A stretch of 64,000 nt of DNA, taken from the NCBI GenBank assembly GCA_965248775.1, contig OZ252150.1, positions 3,472,001-3,536,000 of the forward strand. Reading direction: 5' to 3'. Under the pieces are notes generated by a model. That model was given only the letters and a program-made list of their open reading frames with translations, was not told the origin of the DNA and did no database searches. Every line of letters starts with the position of its first letter. Within the stretch, counting starts at the first letter, position 1. The DNA is from JBHHUI01 sp965248775. GTDB lineage: Bacteria > Chloroflexota > Anaerolineae > Anaerolineales > JBHHUI01. The translations under genes and the position numbers were made by a program. This document shows, piece after piece, positions 36,813-45,440 of this stretch.

Positions 36813-36994
36813 CTGACCGGTCTGCGTTTCTCACGCTGACACTTTTCGGGCTGCCTGGTCATCGAAAAGCGGCTGTTTTCCACACCCCTTTCAGCAGCGG
36901 GTGATGGCACGACTCTTCAAAAAGACAGTGAATTGCATCGCCTTTGTGCTGCGGGAAGTGCAGCACAAAAAAGTATAATTTCCTAGATCTCAAG
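36813..36994 (+). other. Right (ori-side) end of the IS91-like island with terminal hairpin
   Basis: No gene. TTTGTGCTGC (36943-36952) pairs perfectly with GCAGCACAAA (36960-36969) around a 7-base loop. The stem ends about 20 bases from the CAAG boundary; a hairpin close to the terminus is a usual feature of rolling-circle (IS91/Helitron-type) ends. Confidence 0.5.
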
Positions 36995-37921
36995 CTCGTC
37001 TTCGGTCATCATCCGGTTCATCCGGTAAACGGATTTTCCGGCGCCTATCAGCGCGACGTTGCTCCGGAAAATGGTCGTGCCTTTTGGGTGCTTCTAGTCG
37101 AACACGGCGTACTGGCTTACATCTGCAGTCACATCCTGGCCTTCGATGTGCAGGTGCATGCAGGGGTACTACAAATATTGACAGCCGGTGCCGGTACTGC
37201 ACATCGCATGCCGGAGGAGACAGAATACCTGCACGCGATGCAACTGGCTCTCGATGCAGAAGGACTGCGCTATCAGGTGTTGGACACTGCTGGCGAAATT
37301 CGCGAATGGCTATCCTGGCCATTGAATATTCCGCCTTCCAGCGCCTGGCCTGAATTCTCCCCAGGTCAGTTCACGACTGCCTTTGATAGCACAGATACGC
37401 CCCTTGTCGTGTGGCGATTTTCCGGGAGGGCTGCACGCGCAGACAATGGCGCTGCCCAAACGCTACTGACCGGTTGGAACCCGGGCCCGACATTGGCACC
37501 CCTCTGGGTCGGCCTGCTTGGAAAAGAGCAGCGCCTGGGAGTCCAGTTGAATCACGCGCAGAGGCGCAGTCCGCATCATTGGTATGGCCCGCCGCTTTCT
37601 CCGAGCGAACCATTTGAAATTCAATTTGGAATCCACTCTGGCATGGGGCCCGGCGGTTTATTCTGGCGCTGGCACGATGGCGACGCTTGGTCATCGCTGC
37701 AAGCAGCGTCTCCTTGGGGTGCGGAACGTCTCACGTGGCCCCAGAGATGGAGCGTTGGCTGTGGGCAGCGCGGTCAAAACGACCGACCCTTCCAAGGCAG
37801 CGAATTGAAAGTATCGCACTTCACCGATCTACTTACCCTTAAATAATGAACAACTCGGACTCAAGCTGCAACGGGAGTCTGGGTACGTCCATTGGGGGAG
37901 CCAAGCCACTGCCGAGCGGTC

Positions 37922-38367
37922 TCACGCCGGCCTGTTGCAGGAACATGCTCCGTGGCAGCAGCCAGCCCAAACAAAGGCATATTGCCTATAAACTGTTTCG
38001 AAACTCCCCGGCTCGACCTGATAAGTTTCGTGCCAAATCCCCACAGTGCCATCGCCACCGATCAGCTGATTGAAACGGCGCCATTCGGGATGATGAGTAG
38101 CATCCGGGTCGCGCGCGAAGCGTTCGAGGTGTTCGAACGAACGCCAATACTGCACGATTAACGTCTGACGCCAGCCAGCCCATGCGTGCATCCCCAGCAG
38201 TCCCTTGGCAGGCTGTGCTTGCAATTCAGCGATCATAGGGGCCATTGCACGCGATACTGAAAGCCACTTGCGCACCGCACGGAAGGGTTGATTCGCATCC
38301 CAATGAGAAAGACTACAAAAGGCTCGTCTGTGTGCGCTGTAAAGCGGCCATCGAAAATTGTTGTCAT
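37922..38367 (-). pseudogene. DUF4188 family protein, frameshifted
   Basis: The start (38367, AGGAG upstream) encodes 'MTTIFDGRFTAHTDEPFVVF' and 'GMRIN'. The rest lies in another frame from about 38278: 'VRKWLSVSRAMAPMIAELQ', 'WRQTLIVQYWRSFEHLERFARD', 'GTVGIWHETYQV'. A single missing base near 38290 would account for the change. DUF4188 resembles dimeric alpha-beta-barrel monooxygenases; its role is unknown. A TetR-type operator lies 40 bases upstream. The last residues, with clustered Cys, do not look like the family end. Confidence 0.65.
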
Positions 38368-38404
38368 GCTGTTACTCCTGGTAATTTGAATGTAGTCTTG
38401 TTTT

Positions 38405-38418
38405 CGAACACTGTTTGG
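38405..38418. promoter_or_regulatory. TetR-type operator, site 1
   Basis: CGAACACTGTTTGG, one of three copies of the same half-symmetrical site in 3 kb, just upstream of the DUF4188 gene. The sequence around it, out to the ribosome binding site, is shared with site 2. Confidence 0.65.
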
Positions 38419-38541
38419 TTATTGGCAAAAAGATACCTCGCTCAAGCTCTCCAAAATTCGCTGCAATCATTCTGAGGCGGCAACTATCGCGTCCCATCCC
38501 CGCCTCCCGTGATTTGCTGAGCATGAGCGCTTGTTGTCAAA

Positions 38542-39549
38542 TTATTCATTCACCATCAACACAATCCGCCCCTTAACTGCGGCCCGCTCGATCAACTCGT
38601 GCGCCTGCGCGGCTTCTTCCAACTTCATGCGCCGCTCAATAGAGGGTTTGATTTTGCCTTCTTTCAACAGACCGAAGAGAGCGCCCAGATCTTCTTTGAA
38701 CCATTCAGGGTTTTTCTTGCGCAGATCGCCGATGGAGTAAAAAGTGGTTTTGCGACCATTGGGCAGGATGTTCCACAAGGCAACGCTCATATAATCCAGC
38801 GCCACATTGCCGCCTCTTCCCATGCCCTGATTGTAGAAGCCAAAGGCGACCAGTGTGCCGCCCTGCTTCAACGATTTGAAGGAGCGCTTGTAATTCTCGC
38901 CCCCGATGCCGTCGAAAGCCGCGTCCACCCCACCGCCAGTCTGCATCAGGGTGAGGAAATCCTCACTTTTGTAGTCGATCGGAACTGCCCTCAGGCTTTT
39001 GACCAATTCATGTTTGGGTTTAGAAGCCGTGCCATACATCTCCAGATCGAGTAAACCTCCCAATTCGAGCAATGCGGACCCGACGGCGCCGCCTGCACCG
39101 TGTACCAGAATCTTCTGGCCATGCTGGATTTTCGCCAAACGATGCAGCATTTGATAGGCGGTGTTATAGGAGAGCACCATGCTGACCGCTTCAGCCGGGT
39201 TCAAATCGGCGGGAACGGGGACGAGTGCCTCCACCGGGCGAAGCATGTATTCGCTGTACGCTCCCCAGATAGTCAGGTCGGCGACCAGATCATCGACTTC
39301 AAAGTTGGTCACGCCCGCACCGACTTTGTCCACCACGCCGACCATGTCAAAACCGGGCGAGAGCGGCGGCGTCTCTTTGAAGCCGTAGTAGATGCCTTTG
39401 CGGATCATTGTGTCGGTAAAGGTCGCGCTGGCGGCCAGCACTTTGACGCGCACCTCACCCGCCCCTGGTTCAGGCAGGGCATTTTTCACGACGACCTGTA
39501 ACACTTCGGGGCCTCCGAATTCGTTCAGAATCACCTTTTTATAGCTCAC
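38542..39549 (-). CDS. Medium-chain (zinc-type) dehydrogenase/quinone oxidoreductase family
   Basis: 335 residues of the MDR superfamily. The N-terminal GroES-like domain shows 'GPEVLQVV' and 'PGFDMVGVVDKVGAGV'. The NADPH-binding 'GQKILVHGAGGAVGSALLEL' follows, with 'GGVDAAFDGIGGENYKRS' and a C-terminal 'EEAAQAHELIERAAVKGRIVL'. The catalytic and structural zinc cysteines are absent, so it is quinone/enone reductase-like rather than an alcohol dehydrogenase. The ATG at 39549 is preceded by AGGAGCAAA. It lies in the TetR-flanked locus and could be part of the same stress response, on position only. Confidence 0.85.
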   Translation of the reverse strand: MSYKKVILNEFGGPEVLQVVVKNALPEPGAGEVRVKVLAASATFTDTMIRKGIYYGFKETPPLSPGFDMVGVVDKVGAGVTNFEVDDLVADLTIWGAYSEYMLRPVEALVPVPADLNPAEAVSMVLSYNTAYQMLHRLAKIQHGQKILVHGAGGAVGSALLELGGLLDLEMYGTASKPKHELVKSLRAVPIDYKSEDFLTLMQTGGGVDAAFDGIGGENYKRSFKSLKQGGTLVAFGFYNQGMGRGGNVALDYMSVALWNILPNGRKTTFYSIGDLRKKNPEWFKEDLGALFGLLKEGKIKPSIERRMKLEEAAQAHELIERAAVKGRIVLMVNE

Positions 39550-39594
39550 ATTTTGCTCCTGATGATGATTTGCTATCCATTTTGAGCAGCAGGC

Positions 39595-39789
39595 TCAGAT
39601 CGCCGCTGGCAGTATACAGTCCTCGATTGAGTACATCCTGCTTGGAAAGTTTGCCCCGGCTGACCTGTAGCCATACGTCGGAGGGGTCGTGATGACAAAC
39701 AGGTACTGTCCCTGTTCTGCAAAAACCGCTTCTTCCGGCGTGGCAAAAGACTCCGGATCGAGCGTGGGAATGGTGCTAACAAAAGTCAT
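39595..39789 (-). CDS. Short hypothetical protein
   Basis: 64 residues starting at 39789 with GGAG 9 bases upstream. No recognised motif, and no membrane segment. It sits between the dehydrogenase and the membrane-protein gene. It may be the start of a truncated gene, since the sequence to 39550 has no continuation. A 26-codon frame just upstream (39876-39796) encodes one membrane helix ('WILLWFLGWTLV') and ends 6 bases before this start. Both could be remnants. Confidence 0.35.
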   Translation of the reverse strand: MTFVSTIPTLDPESFATPEEAVFAEQGQYLFVITTPPTYGYRSAGANFPSRMYSIEDCILPAAI

Positions 39790-39912
39790 GTTGGTTTACT
39801 CCGGCAGCACGAAGGGCAAGACAGGCGAGTTGACCAGCGTCCAACCGAGAAACCACAACAGTATCCAGCCCACCATTTTGACGCAGCGTCCTTGTCTCCA
39901 AAATCAGAACGC

Positions 39913-40566
39913 CTACGGCATTCCCTTTGGCTTTCTACCGATCGCTATTCTCCTGCTCCACCACGCAATGATTGGCGATATCACTACCGTAGGAGCCAAC
40001 CACAAAAGAAAAGCAGGTTCAAATGTGAAGTTGGTAACGATAAAGGCGGTGGTCGTGGCGATTGTGCCAGCCAGCATCATTGTCAAGTGATTGGCAACGC
40101 GCGTTTTACCTTTCACACCACCAGCGCGCAAGGTTCTCAAATCGGAGAAACTGAGCGCCGCCCCAATGCCACCGAAGACAATAATCGTGACACCGTCGCT
40201 GTCGCCGCGAATGAGCAAAGAAACGCCAAAAAGTATCATAGCCGCCGAGGTGACTGCCATCACACGGGCAGTAGCCCAGTCGATCGGTCTGGGTGTGCCG
40301 CGCCGGTTCTTGGCTAAACGCCAGCCGGAGAGGGCCAGGTAGAAGCTGAATATGGCGATGAGGAAGAGGAACGGGTTTGGCTTAATGATTGTCATGGGGA
40401 TGGCGGTGAAGAAAATAACAACCATACCCCAGAAGTAGACAGTGCCAGCATAAACGTGCCACTTATGGGACACGTTTAGAGTCTTGGCCGCGGTAGCAGC
40501 GAAGGCAGCTGTCAAAGCTGCCATGCCCGCGATGATATGGATTATCAGGAGTGTACTGTATAGCAT
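39913..40566 (-). CDS. DUF2306-like integral membrane protein
   Basis: 217 residues from the ATG at 40566 (GAGGAC upstream). Seven hydrophobic segments, with 'LLIIHIIAGMAALTAAF' first and 'SHKWHVYAGTVYFWGM' as the conserved His-bearing loop. The His residues in segments one and two recall haem- or metal-binding membrane proteins. The gene lies behind TetR operator site 2 and a truncated DUF4188 copy. Function unknown. Confidence 0.65.
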   Translation of the reverse strand: MLYSTLLIIHIIAGMAALTAAFAATAAKTLNVSHKWHVYAGTVYFWGMVVIFFTAIPMTIIKPNPFLFLIAIFSFYLALSGWRLAKNRRGTPRPIDWATARVMAVTSAAMILFGVSLLIRGDSDGVTIIVFGGIGAALSFSDLRTLRAGGVKGKTRVANHLTMMLAGTIATTTAFIVTNFTFEPAFLLWLAPTVVISPIIAWWSRRIAIGRKPKGMP

Positions 40567-40601
40567 GATTGGATTGTCCTCTTTAATATCTGTTTTAGAT
40601 C

Positions 40602-40739
40602 TCAATAAAAGTTGGAACGCCAATGCAATAAGGTCTGCCTGCACACATAGCGGAAGAAGTTGATCCGCATCCGGAAGAGAAAGACAACAAATGGCTCTTC
40701 CGTTTGCGCTGTAAAGCGACCATCGAAAATTGTCGTCAT
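40602..40739 (-). pseudogene. Truncated DUF4188 paralogue
   Basis: A 45-codon frame from 40739 (AGGAG upstream) begins 'MTTIFDGRFTAQTEEPFVVF', nearly the same as the DUF4188 gene at 38367, then degenerates and stops. Together with the shared upstream sequence it shows a duplication of the promoter and first codons of that gene. Confidence 0.65.
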
Positions 40740-40775
40740 ACTGAAACTCCTGTAAATTTGAATGTGGTTTTGTTT

Positions 40776-40790
40776 CCGAACACTGTTTAG
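40776..40790. promoter_or_regulatory. TetR-type operator, site 2
   Basis: CCGAACACTGTTTAG upstream of the truncated DUF4188 copy and the DUF2306-like gene; one half matches the full palindrome at site 3. Confidence 0.65.
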
Positions 40791-40814
40791 TTATTGGTAA
40801 AAAAATACTTCGCT

Positions 40815-41414
40815 TTAATTTAATACCTGTAGATATTTTGTGAGTGCTCGTCGATCGGCTGCTGCAAAATCTGCTTCGAACGCACGCAGGTAAGTCAGTT
40901 GCAGCACGGCCATCCCATGGACAAATGCCCATAAACTATACGTGACACCCTCCAGATTCATATCGTCGAGGTTGATGGAACCCGCTTCGAAAGCCTGCCC
41001 AATCAGATTAAGCAAGACGCCATAGCTGCCTTCTGGATTCACTGAATCCGCCAACGAGTTGCGGGATGAGGGCGTTGTCATGAATAACAGTTTGAATTCT
41101 TCGGGATTTTCGGTCGCGAAACGAATGTAGCCCAGCCCGGCCTCGACGATCCGTTCGGACACACCGCGGTCGGCATCTGACGTGTCCATGTACTGTGCCA
41201 GGCGCGCATCGGCCTCGGAACAGAGCGTACTCACAATCTCATCTTTGCCATCAAAATATTCGTAAAGAGCAGCAGGACTGTAGTCGATACGTCGTGCAAC
41301 TGCACGCAGCGAAAGTTCTTCAAGTCCTTTTTTGGTGACAATTTCACGAGCAGCTAGCAGAATAGACTGGCGGGTGCGCTCGTGACGGCGCTCTCGAGAA
41401 GTGGATTTAGTCAT
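40815..41414 (-). CDS. TetR family transcriptional regulator
   Basis: 199 residues. The N-terminal helix-turn-helix reads 'ILLAAREIVTKKGLEELSLRA' then 'VARRIDYSPAALYEYFDGKDE', the classic TetR layout. The ligand domain has 'TENPEEFKLLFM' and 'GVTYSLWAFVHGMAVLQLTYLR', which I associate with TetR_C_13-like domains. A perfect 15-base palindrome abuts the -10 box of its own promoter, so it is probably autoregulated. It likely also controls the DUF4188 and DUF2306-like genes through the two related sites. The ligand is unknown. Confidence 0.85.
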   Translation of the reverse strand: MTKSTSRERRHERTRQSILLAAREIVTKKGLEELSLRAVARRIDYSPAALYEYFDGKDEIVSTLCSEADARLAQYMDTSDADRGVSERIVEAGLGYIRFATENPEEFKLLFMTTPSSRNSLADSVNPEGSYGVLLNLIGQAFEAGSINLDDMNLEGVTYSLWAFVHGMAVLQLTYLRAFEADFAAADRRALTKYLQVLN

Positions 41415-41437
41415 GGAATCCGAAACTTGTTATATTT

Positions 41438-41452
41438 CCGAACACTGTTCGG
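41438..41452. promoter_or_regulatory. TetR-type operator, site 3 (perfect palindrome)
   Basis: CCGAACA-C-TGTTCGG, exact inverted repeat. On the minus strand TATAAT lies directly before it, 25-40 bases upstream of the tetR start codon, so repressor binding would block its promoter. Confidence 0.75.
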
Positions 41453-41477
41453 ATTATAGGCTGGATTCACATTCGCG

Positions 41478-42275
41478 TCAAGTGGCGCGCTGATCTTGCC
41501 TTAGTTCTTCTTTGCCCTTCCCAACTTGTCTGCGAATAAAATCCGCGACGTATCTGAAGACAGTTTCCTTCTCAATGTCATCGGTGATGACATGATCGCT
41601 CTCGGAAAGTAGAAAGCGTTCCTTGATTTTTGAACCGACCTGTTCGAATGCGCTTTCCATATTTGCAACCGAAACGAGTGCGTCTTTCTCGGAATGGATA
41701 AAAAGGATGGGTGCGGTGATCTGCGGCAGGAGCGGTGCAATCGCACGAACGTAGTTTCCGATTTCGAAGATCGAGCGTACCGGCCGAACTTTGTAACGTC
41801 CGATCCAACGTAACGAAACATCCTCTACACCCGATTTCGGTTGATGGGGGTATAGCCGCCAAATATAAGGAGCAAAACGCAAGCGCCAGTCCGGTTGCCA
41901 GTGGATAAGTGTACTCAGCGAAACAACAACATCTACCGGTTGCTGCGCAGCCAGCAGCAGCGCAGTTGTACTGCCCATGGAGAGGCCGACAACGACTACT
42001 CGTTCGCACTGCGCACACAACAAACGCCAGGCATCCAGTGCAGCTAGATACCAGTCGTGCCAGCGTGCGCGGTTCATGTCGTCTGGGATGGTGCCGTGGA
42101 AGGGCAGCCTGGGCCCGTAAACGGTATAGCCTTCACTAGCCAAGTGTTCGCCCAGCCCACGCATTTCCTGGGGCGAGGCTGTATAGCCGTGCAAGAGCAG
42201 GCAGCCAATTTCATTCCCGGGGAAGAAAAACGGGGCTGCGCCGGGAATAAGTTCAAGAGGTGCTGTATCGGGCAT
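41478..42275 (-). CDS. Alpha/beta hydrolase (carboxylesterase/monoacylglycerol lipase-like)
   Basis: 265 residues. 'CLLLHGYTASPQEMRGLGEHLA' is the oxyanion-hole HG segment of Est30-type esterases. The nucleophile elbow is 'VVVGLSMGSTTALLLA', the acid lies in 'ILFIHSEKDALVSV' and the His in 'LLSESDHVITDDIEKE'. All three triad members are in place. The N-terminus has no signal peptide, so it acts in the cytoplasm. It follows the M24 peptidase by 24 bases on the same strand, so the two probably form an operon. Natural substrate unknown. Confidence 0.88.
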   Translation of the reverse strand: MPDTAPLELIPGAAPFFFPGNEIGCLLLHGYTASPQEMRGLGEHLASEGYTVYGPRLPFHGTIPDDMNRARWHDWYLAALDAWRLLCAQCERVVVVGLSMGSTTALLLAAQQPVDVVVSLSTLIHWQPDWRLRFAPYIWRLYPHQPKSGVEDVSLRWIGRYKVRPVRSIFEIGNYVRAIAPLLPQITAPILFIHSEKDALVSVANMESAFEQVGSKIKERFLLSESDHVITDDIEKETVFRYVADFIRRQVGKGKEELRQDQRAT

Positions 42276-42299
42276 AGAGCTTGGTTTCGGGACACAAAG

Positions 42300-43409
42300 T
42301 TAGCCGAGAGTTATCAAGTCTCGCGGCAAAGTCGTCAAACTTTCAGCGCCCTCTGAAGTAATCACAACATCATCCTCGATGCGCACGCCGCCCAAACCGG
42401 GGATGTAGACGCCGGGCTCGACTGTAAACACCATGCCGGGTTCGAGTGGCATACTCGCGCCTTCTTTCATGTCCGGCTCTTCGTGTCCCTCCAGGCCGAG
42501 GCCATGTCCCGTACGGTGGACGAAGTATTCACCCAATCCGCCCGCTTCGATGACACCCCGCGCAGCACGATCGACATCCTGTCCAGTTGCGCCAGGGCGA
42601 GCGGCTGCGCAGCCGGCTGCATTCGCAGCTTGCACGAGTTCGTACGCACGCTGTAGTTCGGGTTGCACGTCTGCACCGCCGACAGCAAACGTGCGCGTAA
42701 TGTCTGATAAATAATGGTCTGAAGCCGCGCCCCAATCCAGCGTAACAAATTCGCCCGGTTGTAATTTTCGATCGGTTGGATTCGCATGTGGGTTGGCGCC
42801 GTTTTCACCACTTGCGACGATGGGTGCGAAGGGCAGTTCAGTATCCGAGCCGGCGCGCATCGTCTGGATTGTCAACTCGGCTGCGATTTCCCGCTCCGAT
42901 TTCCCCGCTTGAATAGTGCCACGCGCTGCCGCCAGTGCTCGTTCTGCGATCTCAACTGCCTGACGCATGCTGGCAATTTCACCCGCATCTTTGCGCATAC
43001 GTAGCTCGGCAATCACGGGATCGGCGTTAACCGTCTGCGGTGCATTTCCACTGCTCGCCAGCAGGTCAAGCTCAAGAAAACGTATACGACGCCCTTCAAT
43101 GCCCAAGCGCTTTCCAGTCAGCCGGAGCGCATCGAGCGCTTGCTCAAATGCTGCGTCAGGACCAGCCGTATCTGTATACGTGAATACTTCCTGCCCGAAC
43201 GATGCGCTGCGTGCTTTGGCCTCTTCGAGTGCAGGCGCCAGCAGTACCGGCGCAGCCTCTATCGGAAAGAATGCGACCACCGGCCGCTCGCTGAGGTGGT
43301 AGGAAAGTCCGGTGAGATAGATTAGGTTCGGACCGGGTACCACAGCCACCGCATCCAGGTTCGCTTGTGCGGCTTGCAGCCTTAGTTTTTCTATTCTGTC
43401 CACCGTCAT
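42300..43409 (-). CDS. M24 family Xaa-Pro aminopeptidase/dipeptidase
   Basis: 369 residues: a creatinase-type N-terminal domain (to about residue 130) and the pita-bread catalytic domain. The two-metal ligands can be read as Asp in 'TLDWGAASDHYLSDITRTF', His in 'HRTGHGLGLEGHE', Glu in 'PGMVFTVEPGVYI' and Glu in 'GGVRIEDDVVIT'. It removes N-terminal residues before proline or cleaves X-Pro dipeptides in the cytoplasm. The start codon is preceded by a perfect 11-base hairpin that contains its ribosome binding site. Confidence 0.9.
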   Translation of the reverse strand: MTVDRIEKLRLQAAQANLDAVAVVPGPNLIYLTGLSYHLSERPVVAFFPIEAAPVLLAPALEEAKARSASFGQEVFTYTDTAGPDAAFEQALDALRLTGKRLGIEGRRIRFLELDLLASSGNAPQTVNADPVIAELRMRKDAGEIASMRQAVEIAERALAAARGTIQAGKSEREIAAELTIQTMRAGSDTELPFAPIVASGENGANPHANPTDRKLQPGEFVTLDWGAASDHYLSDITRTFAVGGADVQPELQRAYELVQAANAAGCAAARPGATGQDVDRAARGVIEAGGLGEYFVHRTGHGLGLEGHEEPDMKEGASMPLEPGMVFTVEPGVYIPGLGGVRIEDDVVITSEGAESLTTLPRDLITLG

Positions 43410-43412
43410 GGG

Positions 43413-43439
43413 AATCTCCGTACGCGAAGTACGGAGATT
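43413..43439 (-). promoter_or_regulatory. Hairpin sequestering the M24 peptidase ribosome binding site
   Basis: AATCTCCGTAC and GTACGGAGATT pair perfectly around a 5-base loop. On the minus strand the second arm contains CGGAG, four bases before the ATG. A TATAAT overlaps the outer edge, so the transcript may begin inside the first arm, leaving about 6-8 pairs. Confidence 0.5.
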
Positions 43440-45440
43440 ATACGTTGAGCAGATGTGAGCCGAGAACTAATTCATTAGATGTTGATGATGTGCTGCGCGA
43501 GACCTGTTATCTCAAGCTTTGGATGCAGTTGTCGCAAGTCGCAGATCATCAAAAAGTGAGGGATCAAAAACCTTTTTGTAGATCCCAGCCCAATTCAGTT
43601 CTCCATTCTTCAGTTTGATGGACGCTTGCTTTTTTTCGTATTCCTTGCGCTGCGTGACGTGCCTTTTTCGTCTGTCCGTCAAGATCTTCTTTTGGTCGGC
43701 CTGGACAAACTTCAGCTCACTGTCGATATCGATGATCTTTCCGTTAAGCGCTTTGATCTGTTCAGCATCGAATTCCGGGAGGCGCTTAAGCGTGTGGAAC
43801 ACGGTTGCTTCACCAAGCTCGCGCACAGCTTCGAATTGTTGGTGGTCATACCACAGATCGGCTGTGTTGGGATGAGGAAATTCGCCAACATGAGTCTGCC
43901 AGAAATACTTTAGAAAACCCTCTTCGTCACCAGTCATCGTCGGTTTGAAGTAGACTAACCAGCCATCTTTTTTCTGGTGTAGCTTGTCATCCGCATCCAC
44001 GTATTCGGGATACTCAATCTTGCCAATCGCACAATGATATGGGCTCAAACCTTCCTGATCACTTTCGGAAGAGGGTACAAAGCCGTCTGTGTTTATGTCC
44101 ACTTTGATTCCCAGTTCCAATTCCGCATATTGGAGCGCGCTATATAGATCGGGACAAACACCGTCCTTGTCGAGACTCGCATCACCGACAATGATGAATT
44201 TACAGCGGCGCCGCAACAATGGGTAGATGGCAGCATTGTCGCGAGTGTGACCCCCGTCCGCGATATTCACTAGCTCTCTTCGTTCGCTTATTCGTGCCCG
44301 AAGCTCGTCCCATAAATATTTCGGCCAGAAAGTATTTTTCTCAAGGTCGATCTTTAGATTTGTCGGCGTATCTTCGCCATGCTTATACTCTCGCGGATTG
44401 ACCATCCACAAACCCAGGCGGACGTTAAGTAGCGTCAACATAAACGCCTGGGCGAAAAAAGAAAAGATGCCAATTGAGGAAGAGGCTGCTGCTCCTGAGA
44501 GTGCGATCACCCGCGCGTAACTGGTTACATCAACCACGGCATTCGCGCCCTCCTCTTTCGCTTTTCTATACTCTTTTGTGCGCACGTAGCCTGTGATATC
44601 CGAGCCGACGAAATCCTTTGTGAATTGAAAGTGAATTGATTTGCGGTCTTTGTACTTCAGATGCCATGTGCCGAGCAGGCTCATTGCGCATATGACCAGA
44701 TGGTACGGGGCAGAAACGCCTTCTGGATTGATCTCGGACAGCTTGAGTGTTGTATCGTCGCGTACCTTTATCACTTTCCCTGCTTTATCGACAATTTTCG
44801 TTTCAAGGAATGCTTCAGAGAGACGATTTCGGTAGAAGAAGTGGGGTGACAAATAGTTGAAATTGATCTTCAGGCCAATGACACCGAAGAGTGCGAGGGC
44901 AGCGAGGATAGCAACGAATACCCAGCCCATATTGTGCAGGTACTCATCGATCAGGATCTCGATCAGGAAGATAACGGACAGGTTCATAACTAGAATCAGG
45001 ATTGCCAGGACATAGTTCCTTATCCCAGAGGGTAGTTTCAACAACGCCGACAAGCGTCCTGGCTTTGAATCGCCTGCCAGGAGTGCCGCCCAAACTGCAG
45101 AAACGACAGCCGACGTGAGCGGGATCAATTGGTTGGTGGTGTCATCTTCTGACACGGAGAAGAACTGCGGGAGGATGACGATCGCAAACGCAAGGTAGAC
45201 GACTAAGCTCACGAAATTCAAGCCTAAGTGAGACCACGTAATCGTTCGAAAAGCGGAAAGTCCCTGCCTTATTGGCGAGGAAACGTATCGTAAGGCTCCA
45301 AATCCAAGCAGACTACCCAGAGCAAAGAGCGACGGCATCCAGATCCAGTAGATTTGTGGATCGGGTTCAAAATAGCTCAAGAAGATGAGCTTCAGCAATG
45401 AAACGGAGCAAAACATTGTGATGGTTGAAAGCCACACTAG

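Larger units (their letters stand above)
29820..36994 (+). mobile_element. IS91-like island carrying a NACHT gene fragment
   Basis: This block separates the two halves of the metallophosphoesterase. In order it holds a truncated, reverse-oriented NACHT gene (itself split by an IS), a 133-bp inverted-repeat element, a decayed IS91-type transposase gene with mosaic repeats and two IS3 copies, and a terminal stretch with a strong hairpin. Both boundaries show CAAG (29816-29819 and 36991-36994). From memory, the ori end of IS91 is found next to CAAG or GAAC, and one-ended transposition ends at such tetranucleotides in the donor. The layout fits that model: the ori end at right, and read-through into the neighbouring NACHT gene at left. 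Confidence 0.7.
29223..37846 (+). pseudogene. Metallophosphoesterase (calcineurin-like), split by a 7.2-kb island
   Basis: The N-terminal 199 codons (29223-29819) contain 'FICFPGDEIVGL' and 'YHTTGNHTAYD', matching the GD and GNH metal motifs. The frame resumes at 36995 with 'LVFGHHPVHPVNG' and 'AYICSHILAFDVQVH', the GHH and terminal His motifs, then a beta-rich C-terminal domain to 37846. Joining after 29819 gives 'ARVK-LVFGHHP' and an uninterrupted 482-residue protein; TCAAG occurs at both joints. The neighbouring PLP gene is divergent. The true start may be the ATG at 29286. Substrate unknown; the enzyme must be inactive as split. Confidence 0.85.

Noticed and set aside
36944..37846. A separate 300-residue gene starting at 36944
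   Set aside because: The first 17 codons belong to the end of the island; the rest is the C-terminal half of the metallophosphoesterase that begins at 29223.
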